DNA from: Rhodobacter aestuarii
GTDB lineage: Bacteria > Pseudomonadota > Alphaproteobacteria > Rhodobacterales > Rhodobacteraceae
Assembly (NCBI RefSeq): GCF_900156655.1
Contig: NZ_FTOG01000003.1
Span: 248,001-312,000, forward strand
Length of the DNA stretch: 64,000 bases
Direction: 5' to 3'
Every line of letters starts with the position of its first letter. Position 1 is the stretch's first letter. The position numbers and the translations under genes were made by a program. The notes under the pieces are model-generated. The model did no database searches and was not told where the DNA came from. It saw only the letters and a list, made by a program, of their open reading frames with translations. Positions 25,810 through 35,373 of this stretch are shown piece after piece.

Positions 25810-27156
25810 TTAGGCCGTTTCGCGTTCCACCGCCGCAACGATACCCTCAACCGTCTGCGCCAGCAGATCGGCGTCTTCGCATTCGGCCATCACCCGAATA
25901 AGCGGCTCTGTACCCGATTTGCGGATCAAAATCCGGCCCTTCCCAGCCACCGAAGCCTCGGCCGCCGCAATCACTTTTTGAACATTCTCGGCCTCAAGCG
26001 GTGCCTGACCCGCCTGATACCGTACATTTTTCAACATTTGCGGCACGGTTTCGAATTGCGTCGTCAATTCAGAGGCGCGCGCGCCTGTCTCGGCCATTGC
26101 AGCCAAGAACTGCAGACCCGCCATCAGCCCATCGCCCGTGGTCGCGTAATCGGTCATCACAATATGGCCCGATTGCTCGCCCCCAAGGTTGAAGCCGCCC
26201 GCGCGCATCCGTTCAACCACATAACGGTCGCCCACGGCCGTGCGCTCAAGCCCCAGACCGCGCCCTTGCAAGAAGCGTTCAAGCCCAAGGTTGGACATCA
26301 CCGTCGCCACCAGCGCATTGCCGCGCAGCTTACCCGCCTCGGCCCAACGCGCGGCGAAAAGCGCCATGATCTGATCGCCATCGGCAACCATGCCGTTTTG
26401 ATCAATGATCATCACCCGGTCGGCATCGCCATCCAACGAAATGCCAAGGTCGGCCCCATGCGCCACCACGGCTTCTGCTGCGGTTTGGGTATAGGTCGAA
26501 CCGCATTTATCGTTGATGTTCAGGCCATTGGGCTCCACGCCGACGGGGATCACATCACAGCCCAGTTCCCACAAAACCTGCGGGGCCGCCTTATAAGCGG
26601 CACCATGCGCGCAATCGACCACAACCTTTAGCCCCTTAAGGCTATCACGCGTGGGGAAGGTCGTTTTCGCATATTCGACATAGCGGCCAAGGCCATCATC
26701 AATCCGCTTGGCGCGACCAATGTTTTGCGGTTGCGCGAGGCGAATTTCGCCAGCCACAATCGCTTCAATTTCGGCCTCGGCTTCGTCGGACAATTTGAAC
26801 CCATCGGGGCCGAAGAATTTGATTCCATTGTCTTTCGCCGGATTGTGGCTGGCCGAGATCATGATGCCCAGATCCGCCCGCATCGAGCGCGTGAGGTAAC
26901 CCACAGCAGGCGTCGGCACCGGACCCAAAAGCAGCACATTCATCCCGGTAGAGGTCAGCCCAGCGGTCAGCGCGTTTTCCAGCATATAGCCCGAAAGCCG
27001 CGTGTCTTTGCCAATTACCACGCGGTGGCCGTTGCGGCCATCACGGCGGAAATAGCGCCCCGCCGCAGCGCCAAGGCGCAGGGCCAGTTCGGCGGTCATC
27101 GGGGCGGTATTGGCTTCCCCACGCACCCCATCGGTGCCAAAAAGCTTCCGCGTCAT
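25810..27156 (-). CDS. glmM: Phosphoglucosamine mutase
   Basis: Converts glucosamine-6-phosphate to glucosamine-1-phosphate for UDP-GlcNAc, peptidoglycan and lipopolysaccharide synthesis. It has 448 residues; the phosphoserine is Ser103 in Ile-Ser-Ala-Ser-His-Asn-Pro. The metal loop Asp-Gly-Asp-Ala-Asp-Arg is near residue 242, the sugar loop is Gly-Gly-Glu-Gln-Ser-Gly-His, and the phosphate loop is Arg-Lys-Ser-Gly-Thr-Glu-Pro. The start overlaps the folP stop by 4 bp, giving a folB-folP-glmM unit. Confidence 0.97.
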   Translation of the reverse strand: MTRKLFGTDGVRGEANTAPMTAELALRLGAAAGRYFRRDGRNGHRVVIGKDTRLSGYMLENALTAGLTSTGMNVLLLGPVPTPAVGYLTRSMRADLGIMISASHNPAKDNGIKFFGPDGFKLSDEAEAEIEAIVAGEIRLAQPQNIGRAKRIDDGLGRYVEYAKTTFPTRDSLKGLKVVVDCAHGAAYKAAPQVLWELGCDVIPVGVEPNGLNINDKCGSTYTQTAAEAVVAHGADLGISLDGDADRVMIIDQNGMVADGDQIMALFAARWAEAGKLRGNALVATVMSNLGLERFLQGRGLGLERTAVGDRYVVERMRAGGFNLGGEQSGHIVMTDYATTGDGLMAGLQFLAAMAETGARASELTTQFETVPQMLKNVRYQAGQAPLEAENVQKVIAAAEASVAGKGRILIRKSGTEPLIRVMAECEDADLLAQTVEGIVAAVERETA

Positions 27157-28169
27157 TGCTCGTACCCTTTTGTTATTGCGTTATAAAGGCGGATGCCTTG
27201 GGCGATTTCGGCAACATCATGGACCCGGTGCATTTGCGCGCCTTGGGCAAGCCCCGCAAGCGTCACCGCCAAAGTGCCCGGCGCGCGGGCATCTGCCGCC
27301 TCCGCCCCACCGATGGTGCCAATGAACCGTTTGCGCGAAACGCCCAGCAAAATCGGGCAACCGAGCGCGTGAAACAGGCTCAGCCTGCGCAGCAGCACCA
27401 GATTATGCTCGAGTGTTTTGCCAAAGCCGATGCCGGGGTCGAGCATGATACGCGCACGCGCGATTCCGGCGGCCTCGGCCACGGCCAAACGCGCGGCCAA
27501 ATGATCATAGACATCTAGAAGAACGTCATCATAGCTGGGCGCGGCTTGCATCGTGGCGGGCGTGCCTTGCGCATGCATAAGGCTTAGCGCGGCGCCTGTG
27601 GCCGCAACCGTCGCCGCCATATCGGCATCAAAGAGCATGGCGGAGACATCATTCACCAGCCCCGCGCCCGCCTCGACAGCCGCTTTGGCGACCGGGGCTT
27701 TGCGCGTATCAATCGAGATCGGCGCGCCGTAGCCTTGCGCACGCAGAGCCGCAATGACCGGAGCAGTGCGAGAGATTTCGTCCGCCACCGGGACTTCTAC
27801 GGCACCGGGGCGGGTGGATTCCCCACCGATATCAAGCATATCAGCCCCAGCTTGCGCCAAAGCTTGTGCTTGGGTAAGCGCGGCTTCGGGCGCATCGAAC
27901 CGCCCGCCATCCGAGAAGCTATCGGGCGTGACGTTCAAAATGCCCATGACCGAGGGGCGCTCAAACGAGACCCCGGCCAGTGGCGCACGCGGAGCGGTGA
28001 GGCGACCTCGCACATCTTCAGGCAGATCAGCGGCAGCTATCAGCCCTTGGCTGCCCGCGCGGGTCAGCACCTCGACATGGGTGAACCAGCACCAGCCACC
28101 AGCCAGCGTCAGCGCCCCCGCAGGGCGGCAAGGATCGGTTTGCGCAATCGGTCGATAATAGAGCGTCAT
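27153..28169 (-). CDS. folP: Dihydropteroate synthase
   Basis: Joins p-aminobenzoate to the pterin pyrophosphate in folate synthesis; target of sulfonamides. It has 338 residues. An N-terminal extension of about 70 residues precedes the TIM-barrel, which opens with [14 protein letters not shown] and contains [10 protein letters not shown]. Most bacterial FolP proteins are about 280 residues, so the extension is notable but common in related bacteria as I recall. It lies 48 bp downstream of folB. Confidence 0.95.
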   Translation of the reverse strand: MTLYYRPIAQTDPCRPAGALTLAGGWCWFTHVEVLTRAGSQGLIAAADLPEDVRGRLTAPRAPLAGVSFERPSVMGILNVTPDSFSDGGRFDAPEAALTQAQALAQAGADMLDIGGESTRPGAVEVPVADEISRTAPVIAALRAQGYGAPISIDTRKAPVAKAAVEAGAGLVNDVSAMLFDADMAATVAATGAALSLMHAQGTPATMQAAPSYDDVLLDVYDHLAARLAVAEAAGIARARIMLDPGIGFGKTLEHNLVLLRRLSLFHALGCPILLGVSRKRFIGTIGGAEAADARAPGTLAVTLAGLAQGAQMHRVHDVAEIAQGIRLYNAITKGYEQ

Positions 28170-28217
28170 GCGCCTGTCTTGGCGCGCAAGGCCGCCAATG
28201 GCAAGGCTAAGGAAGCG

Positions 28218-29132
28218 TTAACGCGCGACAGTCTGAACCGGCACGCGACTTCCCGCCGGAGCTGAAACATCACCGTGAAGTTCCAGCCGCACGGCTGCCA
28301 GTTGTTCGGCAAGCCAGATGATCAGATTGCCCGCCTCGCGCACCGCGCCCTTGGGGCCATCAACGGCATCCAGCACGATTTTCGAGGGGGCCCAAACCAG
28401 CATTTGCCCATGACGCATCGCCCAATCAATCTCGGTCCGGGTCGCCACCACCACGCAGCGCGGGTCGCGCGCCGCCAGCACCCACGCATTTTGCTCAATC
28501 GCCAAAAGGTCAATCCGGCGCTGGGTCGGGCGATGCCCGGTTTCGGGCGGCACGCCTTCGGGCATACCCACCGCCAGAATCACCGGCGCGCCCGAAGCCG
28601 CGAGCGCATCAAGTCGGGCCGAAAGATCCGGCGCGGCAATCACATCATTGGAGAGATAAGCCACCACCGGGTGCAGTGCGGCATCATCTTCATGCAAGGC
28701 TTGCACCGGGGCCGAGGCGCGAGCCCGCACTATCTCCACCCCCAGCGCGCCGGGGCCACGGTCGAGCTTTTCGATCCGCACAAAAACCCGCATTGCACGC
28801 GGCTCAAGCAAGATCCGCTCCGCCACGCGTTCGGCCAATGTTTCCAAAAGGTTGAGCCGTTCTGCGGCAAGCTCCGCCGCAATCGCCTCTGTGATCCGGT
28901 CATAGGAAAGGATCCGATCAACATCGTCGTCCAGCGGACCAGACGCAGGCCGCACCTCGACCACAACGTTGAAATTCAGCCGCTGGCTATGGCCACGCTC
29001 TTGCTGAAACGCGCCGATATCAGCCTCGACCACATGATCGCGCAAGCTGATCCGGTCGCGCGGATCGGCAGGGGCCGAGGCAAGCGCGCGCTCCTCGGGA
29101 TGGGCGAAGGCAAGGGAAGTGTCGGATGTCAT
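28218..29132 (-). CDS. folB: Dihydroneopterin aldolase with C-terminal extra domain
   Basis: Folate-pathway aldolase. Residues about 27-137 form the FolB domain, with the catalytic lysine at Lys122 in Arg-Ile-Glu-Lys-Leu-Asp, Glu45 and Tyr78. FolB is usually about 120 residues; this one has 304, with a further 165-residue alpha/beta region of unknown function. The ATG at 29132 is preferred; 17 more residues upstream are possible. A hairpin (GCCCCCT/AGGGGGC, 29147-29169) sits just before the start and might influence translation. First gene of folB-folP-glmM. Confidence 0.9.
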   Translation of the reverse strand: MTSDTSLAFAHPEERALASAPADPRDRISLRDHVVEADIGAFQQERGHSQRLNFNVVVEVRPASGPLDDDVDRILSYDRITEAIAAELAAERLNLLETLAERVAERILLEPRAMRVFVRIEKLDRGPGALGVEIVRARASAPVQALHEDDAALHPVVAYLSNDVIAAPDLSARLDALAASGAPVILAVGMPEGVPPETGHRPTQRRIDLLAIEQNAWVLAARDPRCVVVATRTEIDWAMRHGQMLVWAPSKIVLDAVDGPKGAVREAGNLIIWLAEQLAAVRLELHGDVSAPAGSRVPVQTVAR

Positions 29133-29222
29133 CGGGCCGCCTTTTTGCCCCCTGATATAGAAAGGGGGCGGACCGAAGCCCACCCCGAAACGTCATTTGC
29201 GACCGCTCTTGCGACCTCGCGC

Positions 29223-29930
29223 TTAACCGCCCGCCGTCTGCGCGGGGCGTTTATAGAAGGTATGCGCCCCAATCCGCACGGTGCGTTCGAACCGGCGCGA
29301 CCACGAAGGGCGCACGGCGCGGGTGTGGAAGAAGGTGGCTCCATCGGTCAAATTGCGCGGCGCGCCATCCAGCATCGCACGGGCAATGCGCGCGGCACGA
29401 TCCCAAGCAGCGCGGTCGCGAATCCGGTCCGAACGGCCATCGCAGGTCCAGCTGAACTGGCAGCCACGCGAATTGCCTTGATTGACCACGCCACAGACCG
29501 AACGCGGGAACCGCGGATCATCAACACGGTTCAGCACCACTTCGGCCACGGCCACTTGCCCGGCGATCCCCTCGCCACGCGCTTCGTGATAAAGCGTATT
29601 GGCAAGGCATTGAAACTGCTCGCCGCCTTTCGGCGCGGGCTGCGCTTCCAGCCAAGCGGCTGTAATTTGCGCCGGCGGCTCATCTTTTTTGCGCGCCCAA
29701 GGCCAAAGCGACGCTTTGCGCGGGGCTCTCGGCGCGGTGGTCAGCGCCTCGGCCCGCTCTGCGGACACCGTCTCAAGCGCCACACGTTCTTGGAACAGGA
29801 GCGCCATCAGGCCCTGCTCCGCGATCTCCGTCGGATCATTCGACTGGCTTACCGTCGTATCGGCACGCGAGCCTGAGGCGAGAGCCAAGAGGATCATTGC
29901 GCCCCCCGCCCAGCTTTTCAGCACTGACAT
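29223..29930 (-). CDS. SleB/CwlJ-type cell-wall hydrolase
   Basis: Secreted protein of 235 residues. The signal peptide (1-23) is followed by a low-complexity region and a C-terminal Hydrolase_2 domain (about 105-230). The expected catalytic glutamate is Glu116 in Leu-Tyr-His-Glu-Ala-Arg-Gly-Glu, and the segments Val-Leu-Asn-Arg-Val and Cys-Gln-Phe-Ser-Trp-Thr-Cys-Asp-Gly are typical. Such enzymes cut peptidoglycan glycan strands; in non-sporing alphaproteobacteria the role is wall remodelling. Transcribed alone, with a 241-bp gap upstream that contains a large hairpin. Confidence 0.92.
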   Translation of the reverse strand: MSVLKSWAGGAMILLALASGSRADTTVSQSNDPTEIAEQGLMALLFQERVALETVSAERAEALTTAPRAPRKASLWPWARKKDEPPAQITAAWLEAQPAPKGGEQFQCLANTLYHEARGEGIAGQVAVAEVVLNRVDDPRFPRSVCGVVNQGNSRGCQFSWTCDGRSDRIRDRAAWDRAARIARAMLDGAPRNLTDGATFFHTRAVRPSWSRRFERTVRIGAHTFYKRPAQTAGG

Positions 29931-30021
29931 GGTCTTCTTTCGATAAGGTCAAACGCCCCGGCCTAAGCCGCGACCGGGCGGGCTTAGCGAAAGGAAGTTA
30001 CCTTGTCTATAAAGCGAAATG

Positions 30022-30063
30022 GCGCGGGCAATTTCCGCCCACAAAAGTGGCGGAAATCCGCGC
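30022..30063. other. Long imperfect hairpin in the sleB-PPDK gap
   Basis: Outer arms GCGCGG / CCGCGC and inner arms ATTTCCGCCCAC / GTGGCGGAAAT around an AAAA loop give about 17 paired bases with a small bulge. It lies downstream of the PPDK-like gene and upstream of the sleB gene, both on the minus strand. It may end the former transcript or act in the leader of the latter. Confidence 0.5.
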
Positions 30064-30171
30064 AAAATCAACCGCCGCTCGCGGTTTTCTCACAGAAATG
30101 CGACTAAAGGTAACGCGACGCGATTACCAGAGTCTTGTTGGCGTTAACCTTATTTTCAGCGGTTTTCCGCC

Positions 30172-32709
30172 TCAGAATCGATTCCGTGGCGCCAGAAGGG
30201 CGAAATGCGCAGCAGCGAGTCGTGCAACTGGCACGCGAAAAGGCGAACAGGAAACATAGTCGAATCCCGCCGCGCGGCAGAACGCGATTGATTCGGGGTT
30301 GCCGCCATGCTCGCCGCAGACCGAAATCGTCACATCGGACCGCGCCGCCTTCCCGCGCGAGGCGCCCATCAGCAGCAATTCCCCTACCCCTTCCACATCC
30401 AGAATATGGAACGGGTCTTCGGCATAGACATGCTGATTGACATAAGCCGACATGAAGCGACCAGCATCATCGCGTGAAAGACCATAGGTCATTTGCGTAA
30501 GGTCATTGGTCCCGAAGCTCAGAAAATGCGCGTGTTCGGCAATTTCACCGGCCCGCAGTGCGGCACGCGGCGTTTCCACCATCACGCCAAGACGGTAGGC
30601 GAAATCAGCCTTCATTTCTGTGCGCACGGCAGCGGCCACCGCGTCGATGCGGGTTTTGACGATTTCCACCTCACGCGCCGCAGAAACCAGCGGGATCATC
30701 ACCTCAGGCACCACCGGCGCGCCACGACGGCTGGCCTCTACCGTCGCCTCAAAAATCGCACGGGCCTGCATGTCGTAGATCTCGGGCACCGTCACGCCAA
30801 GCCGCACCCCGCGCATGCCGAGCATCGGGTTGAATTCCGAAAGCGCCTCAACCCGGCGCGTAACCTCTGACAGCGGCCGCCCCAAAGCCTCGGCCAGATC
30901 GCGCAGCCCTTCGCGGTCATGCGGCAGGAATTCATGCAAGGGCGGGTCAAAGAGCCGAATGCAGACAGGCTGGCCCGCCATAATGTCGAAAAGCGCGCTG
31001 AAATCGGCCTTTTGCATCGGCAAAAGCCGTTCCAGCGCCACGCGGCGATCATTGGCCGTATCGGCAAAGATCATCTCGCGCATCACCGTCAGCCGGTCTT
31101 CGTCAAAGAACATATGCTCGGTACGGCACAGCCCGATCCCATCGGCATCAAACATCCGCGCGGTGCGGGCATCATCGGGCGTGTCAGCATTGGCGCGAAT
31201 GCCAATGTCACAGACCGTTTCCGCCCAGCGCAAAAGCGTGCGGAACCCATCATCGAGCGCAGGCTCCAGCATTTCGGCTGCGCCCACCAACACCTCGCCA
31301 TTGGTGCCATCCACGGTGATCTGATCGCCCTCATGGAACATCCGCCCACCGGGGCCGCGCAAGCTGCGGTCGCGCCAGGAGATTTGAACATCCGAACAGC
31401 CGACGATGCAGGGCAAGCCCAACCCGCGCGCAATCACAGCGGCGTGGCTGGTCATGCCGCCGCGTTCGGTCAGCACGGCAACGGCGGCATGCATGCCGCG
31501 AATATCCTCTGGCCCGGTTTCACGGCGCACCAAAACGCAAGGCTCACCGCGCGCGGCACTGGCCTGCGCGGCGGTGGCAGAAAACACGATCCGGCCCACA
31601 GCGGCGCCGGGGCTGGCGGCAATGCCAATCGCAAAACGATCACGCGGCCCGCGCGGGTCCACCTGATAGTGCAACAGTTCCGAGAGCGCGCGCGGCTCCA
31701 CCCGCAACAGCGCATCTTCGCGCGAAATCACCTCATCCTCGGCCAGGGCCACAGCAATTTTCACCGCCGCACGGGACGAGCGCGCCACCCGCACCGCGTC
31801 AATCACCGCGACGCGGCCCCCTTCCACGGTGAATTCGATCTGCATTTCTTCGCGCAGCCGCTTGCGGCAAATCGCGCCGTAATGGCGCAATTCCTCAAAC
31901 ACCGCTGGGGCGAGTTCTTCCAGCGCCCCACCGCGCGGGTCGCGGGTCAGGAAAAACGTGTCTTGCGCCGCCGCCCGGCCCTGACTTTGGCCGCGAAACC
32001 GCCCCATGATGCGGGGCATACCGGTCACGCTATCGACAAATTGCATCGTGCCCGAGCCACAAACGCCAGGGCCAACCCCCAAAGCCATGCGCTGCACCAA
32101 AAGGCCAAGCGCGGCATCTGGCGGCGCGCCTTTCGCCTCGCGCAGAAGCCTTGCCGTTGTACCCTCCCATGCCCGCGCCATCGAGCGCAGCACTTCGGCC
32201 AATTGCCGCGCCGCATCTTGCGGGAAAGGCGCTTCCATCTCGGTCTCGAACGCGGCCAGCGCCTCGTTCAGCGCGCCGGGGCCGGGACCCGCATCAAACA
32301 TATCGGGGTCTAGGCGCGCGACATGCACCGCGTAGCTTTGCACAAAACGCAGATAAAGCGCATCGGCGGCCTCTTGCCCGTGGCTGTCGGCAAGCTTGCG
32401 ATGCATCGCATCATTCATGCCAACATTGAGCACCGTGCCCGGCCCGCCCCATTCTGGGTTGCCGGGGCTGGACCGTACCGAGACCAAGAAGTCCTCGCCA
32501 AAATGCGCCACCATCGCGGCGGTATCGGGCATCACCCCCGCCGCAATCGCCCGCACGGTTTCAACCGGCAGCGACAACGTCTCGGGCACCGGCATATCCA
32601 GCCGAATAAGCCGTTGCAGGCATTTGGCACGCCAACCGTGCCGCGCGGCCTTAACCTTGGCGGAAGGCGTCAGCGCGACAAACTCGGTCACATCGGCGTT
32701 TTTTGACAT
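30172..32709 (-). CDS. PPDK-like PEP-utilising protein with degenerate ATP-binding domain
   Basis: Protein of 845 residues with the layout of pyruvate phosphate dikinase. The swivelling phosphohistidine is His432 in Gly-Gly-Met-Thr-Ser-His-Ala-Ala-Val. The C-terminal PEP domain is well kept, including Val-Cys-Gly-Glu-His-Gly-Gly-Asn-Pro. The N-terminal ATP-grasp part is not: the Gly-Gly-Lys-Gly loop reads Gly-Trp-Arg-Ala (20s), the Met-Pro-Gly-Met-Met-Asp-Thr segment is replaced near 81-92, and the Leu-Gln-Thr-Arg ATP site reads Ile-Asp-Ala-Val. It is therefore probably not a standard dikinase. The start at 32709 is inferred; the frame extends 29 residues further. It lies downstream of glyS. 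Confidence 0.82.
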   Translation of the reverse strand: MSKNADVTEFVALTPSAKVKAARHGWRAKCLQRLIRLDMPVPETLSLPVETVRAIAAGVMPDTAAMVAHFGEDFLVSVRSSPGNPEWGGPGTVLNVGMNDAMHRKLADSHGQEAADALYLRFVQSYAVHVARLDPDMFDAGPGPGALNEALAAFETEMEAPFPQDAARQLAEVLRSMARAWEGTTARLLREAKGAPPDAALGLLVQRMALGVGPGVCGSGTMQFVDSVTGMPRIMGRFRGQSQGRAAAQDTFFLTRDPRGGALEELAPAVFEELRHYGAICRKRLREEMQIEFTVEGGRVAVIDAVRVARSSRAAVKIAVALAEDEVISREDALLRVEPRALSELLHYQVDPRGPRDRFAIGIAASPGAAVGRIVFSATAAQASAARGEPCVLVRRETGPEDIRGMHAAVAVLTERGGMTSHAAVIARGLGLPCIVGCSDVQISWRDRSLRGPGGRMFHEGDQITVDGTNGEVLVGAAEMLEPALDDGFRTLLRWAETVCDIGIRANADTPDDARTARMFDADGIGLCRTEHMFFDEDRLTVMREMIFADTANDRRVALERLLPMQKADFSALFDIMAGQPVCIRLFDPPLHEFLPHDREGLRDLAEALGRPLSEVTRRVEALSEFNPMLGMRGVRLGVTVPEIYDMQARAIFEATVEASRRGAPVVPEVMIPLVSAAREVEIVKTRIDAVAAAVRTEMKADFAYRLGVMVETPRAALRAGEIAEHAHFLSFGTNDLTQMTYGLSRDDAGRFMSAYVNQHVYAEDPFHILDVEGVGELLLMGASRGKAARSDVTISVCGEHGGNPESIAFCRAAGFDYVSCSPFRVPVARLAAAHFALLAPRNRF

Positions 32710-32811
32710 TCTGGCACGTCCTTGGCCCGCTTTTTGCAGGATAGGCAGATCGCCGCCCGGCGCAAGTATGAACGGAAGGTAACAGCCCGCCGACAAGCGG
32801 CGGGCCGGGGC

Positions 32812-34944
32812 TTAGCCTTCAAGCTTCGTCAGATCCGCCACAGAGAGGCAAATCTGGCGGATGCGCGAGAGCAGATTAAGCCGATTGCGCCGGACAATGG
32901 CGTTCTCGGCATTGATCTGGACGGCGGTGAAGAAGGCATCAATCGGCGCGCGCAGCTTCGCCATTTCGGCCATCGCCGTGGCGAAATCTTCTGCTGCCAT
33001 CGCGGGCGCAAGCGCGGCTTCGGCGGCATCAAGCGCGGCGAAGAGGGTTTTCTCTTCCTCGGCCTCGGCAAATTTGACATCGGCGCCGTAGCTGTATTCC
33101 ACCCCATCCTTCGCCTCGGCTTGGGTCAGGATGTTGTTGGCGCGTTTGAAGCCTTGGATCAGGTTGCCGCCATCTTCGGTTTTCAGGAAGGCCGAGAGTG
33201 CCTCCGCACGTTTGACCACCAGCGTGAGATCGTCAGAGCCGGGCATGGCGAGAACGGCGTCGATCACATCGTGGCGGATGCCTTCGTCTTTCAGGAAGAC
33301 TTTGAGGCGGTCATGTAGAAACTCCAAGACATCACGTGCAACGAACCAAGCAGGTTCTTTTTGCTCGATGATCTCATTCGCCCCCCACGCAATCGAGCCC
33401 TTAGCTGGTTCGGGGTGCCGCGAAGCACCTTCACGCAGTGTCTCTAAAGCTGGAAGCCGCAACCCATTTGCCAGCACCAACCGAATAACACCCAGTGCCG
33501 CGCGGCGCAGAGCGAACGGGTCTTTCGAGCCGGTGGGCTTTTCATCAATCGCCCAGAAGCCGGTGAGCGTGTCGATTTTGTCAGCCAGCGCCACGGCGAC
33601 GGTCACGGGCTCAGACGGCACCTCATCGCTCGGCCCAAGCGGCGAATAATGGCCTTTGCAGGCATTGGCCACTGCATCCGGCAGGCCCGCTTCGCGCGCG
33701 TAATAGCTGCCCATCAGGCCTTGAAGTTCGGGGAATTCGCCCACCATCGCGGAGCGCAGGTCGGATTTCACCACCCGCGCGGCCTCTGCCGCCAAATCGG
33801 GTTGCGCGCCCACGCGCGGCGCAATTTCGCGCGCCAAAGCCTCGATCCGGTCGATCCGGGCTTTTTGGCTGCCAAGCTTGTTGTGGAAGGTCACATTAAC
33901 GAGCCCCGCGCCCATGCCCTCCAGCCCCTCGGATTTCACCAGCCGCAGGTCATGTTCCCAGAAGAAGCGCGCATCCGAGAGCCGCGCCGAAAGCACCTTG
34001 AGGTTACCCTTCAAGATGGTCTCGCCGTGATCCGCCGTCTCGCGGTTGGCCACGGTGACAAAGCCCTCAATCCGGCCCGTTTTCGGATTTTTGACCGAGA
34101 AGAACTTTTGGTGTTCCTTCATCGAGGTTTGCAGCACCTCGGGCGGCAGATGCAGGAAATCTTCCGCAATCGCCCCCATCAAGGCGACGGGGAATTCGAC
34201 CAGCCCCGCAACCTCATTCAAAAGACCTTTGTCTTCAACAAGTTCCAGCCCCTGCGCAAAGGCCATTTGGCTTGCGTCATGCCAGATCATTTCGGCGCGC
34301 TCGGCGGAATCGAGCACCACTTTCGCGGCTTTCAATTTGGCGGCGTAATCCTCAAACCCGGTCACGGCAAAGGGTGCAGGCGCCATGAAACGGTGGCCCG
34401 CAGTGGTGTTGCCCGCCACGATGCCATCAACAGTGAGCGGCACCACGGTGCTGCCCGCTTCATCGGACAACAGGCACAAGATCGAATGCAGCGGGCGCAC
34501 CCAACGCAAGCTGCCCGCGCCCCAGCGCATCGCCTTGGGCCACGGGAAGCTGCGGATCACCTTTTCCAGCACTTCGGCAATAATTTCGGGCGCTTGGCGG
34601 CCCGGCTTTTCCATCACCGCAAACCAGACCTCGCCCTTTTTATCGGCGCGTTTTTCCAACTGGTCGAGCGTCAGCCCGGTGGAGCGCAGAAAGCCCTCAA
34701 GCGCTTTTTCCGGCGCGCTGACAGAGGGGCCTTTGCGTTCTTCGCGAAGCGTCGGGCTTTCAGAGGACAACCCATCCAGCACCAGCACCAGCCGCCGGGG
34801 CGTCGAAAACGCCTGCGCGCTGGCATAGGTGAGCCCGGCCTCTACCAGCCCGTCGGTCACAAGCTTTTTGAGGTTGTCGCGGGCCGCGCCCTGCATACGG
34901 GCGGGGATTTCCTCGGAAAAGAGTTCAATCAGAAGCTCGGGCAT
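32812..34944 (-). CDS. glyS: Glycyl-tRNA synthetase beta subunit
   Basis: Large subunit of the bacterial alpha2-beta2 glycyl-tRNA synthetase, responsible for tRNA binding. It has 710 residues, starting Met-Pro-Glu-Leu-Leu-Ile-Glu-Leu-Phe-Ser-Glu-Glu-Ile-Pro-Ala, the hallmark of GlyS. The middle contains the HD-like segment, and the C-terminus is the anticodon-binding domain (about 590-700). It directly abuts the stop codon of a small secreted-protein gene that separates it from glyQ. Confidence 0.97.
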   Translation of the reverse strand: MPELLIELFSEEIPARMQGAARDNLKKLVTDGLVEAGLTYASAQAFSTPRRLVLVLDGLSSESPTLREERKGPSVSAPEKALEGFLRSTGLTLDQLEKRADKKGEVWFAVMEKPGRQAPEIIAEVLEKVIRSFPWPKAMRWGAGSLRWVRPLHSILCLLSDEAGSTVVPLTVDGIVAGNTTAGHRFMAPAPFAVTGFEDYAAKLKAAKVVLDSAERAEMIWHDASQMAFAQGLELVEDKGLLNEVAGLVEFPVALMGAIAEDFLHLPPEVLQTSMKEHQKFFSVKNPKTGRIEGFVTVANRETADHGETILKGNLKVLSARLSDARFFWEHDLRLVKSEGLEGMGAGLVNVTFHNKLGSQKARIDRIEALAREIAPRVGAQPDLAAEAARVVKSDLRSAMVGEFPELQGLMGSYYAREAGLPDAVANACKGHYSPLGPSDEVPSEPVTVAVALADKIDTLTGFWAIDEKPTGSKDPFALRRAALGVIRLVLANGLRLPALETLREGASRHPEPAKGSIAWGANEIIEQKEPAWFVARDVLEFLHDRLKVFLKDEGIRHDVIDAVLAMPGSDDLTLVVKRAEALSAFLKTEDGGNLIQGFKRANNILTQAEAKDGVEYSYGADVKFAEAEEEKTLFAALDAAEAALAPAMAAEDFATAMAEMAKLRAPIDAFFTAVQINAENAIVRRNRLNLLSRIRQICLSVADLTKLEG

Positions 34945-35373
34945 TTACTCGGTCCCCGCAAGGTCGCTTGGTTGTTGCCAGACGAAGGCCCGGCCATCGG
35001 GATAGACAGCGACAACACGATCCACGCCGGGGGCGATGTCGCGCGCGCTAAGGAAAGCAATCGCCACACCGGTGGCAAGATCCGCCCCGATCCGGCGCGC
35101 ATCATAGCAGCCAAATTCGGGCGGCGCGGCCAAAGGATGGGCGGCGTCATAGACGGTGAAAGTCTCGGTCAGAAGACCAAGGCTCAAGGGCGTGCGAAAA
35201 CAGGCGCGGAAATCGACCGGCGCACTGTGCTCGCCCACTGCCTGCCAGTTTTCCGACAAGATCGGCTCGGGCAATCCGGTGATGAGCGAGGTCAGCTCCA
35301 CCGCCTGCGGCACGGCCGCCATCGCCGCCCCCGCGAAACCAAGGCCCGCCAAAGTCAGGGCGAAGGGTTTCAC
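34945..35373 (-). CDS. Small secreted protein between glyQ and glyS
   Basis: Protein of 142 residues, function unknown. The GTG start at 35373 is chosen because a GGAGG ribosome site precedes it and it overlaps the glyQ stop (GTGA); an N-terminal signal peptide (about 1-20, Ala-Met-Ala-Ala) follows at once. The mature part has two cysteines (in Ala-Cys-Phe-Arg and Gly-Cys-Tyr-Asp) that may form a disulfide. Tight coupling on both sides makes it part of the glyQ-glyS operon, although its product goes to the periplasm. Confidence 0.8.
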   Translation of the reverse strand: MKPFALTLAGLGFAGAAMAAVPQAVELTSLITGLPEPILSENWQAVGEHSAPVDFRACFRTPLSLGLLTETFTVYDAAHPLAAPPEFGCYDARRIGADLATGVAIAFLSARDIAPGVDRVVAVYPDGRAFVWQQPSDLAGTE

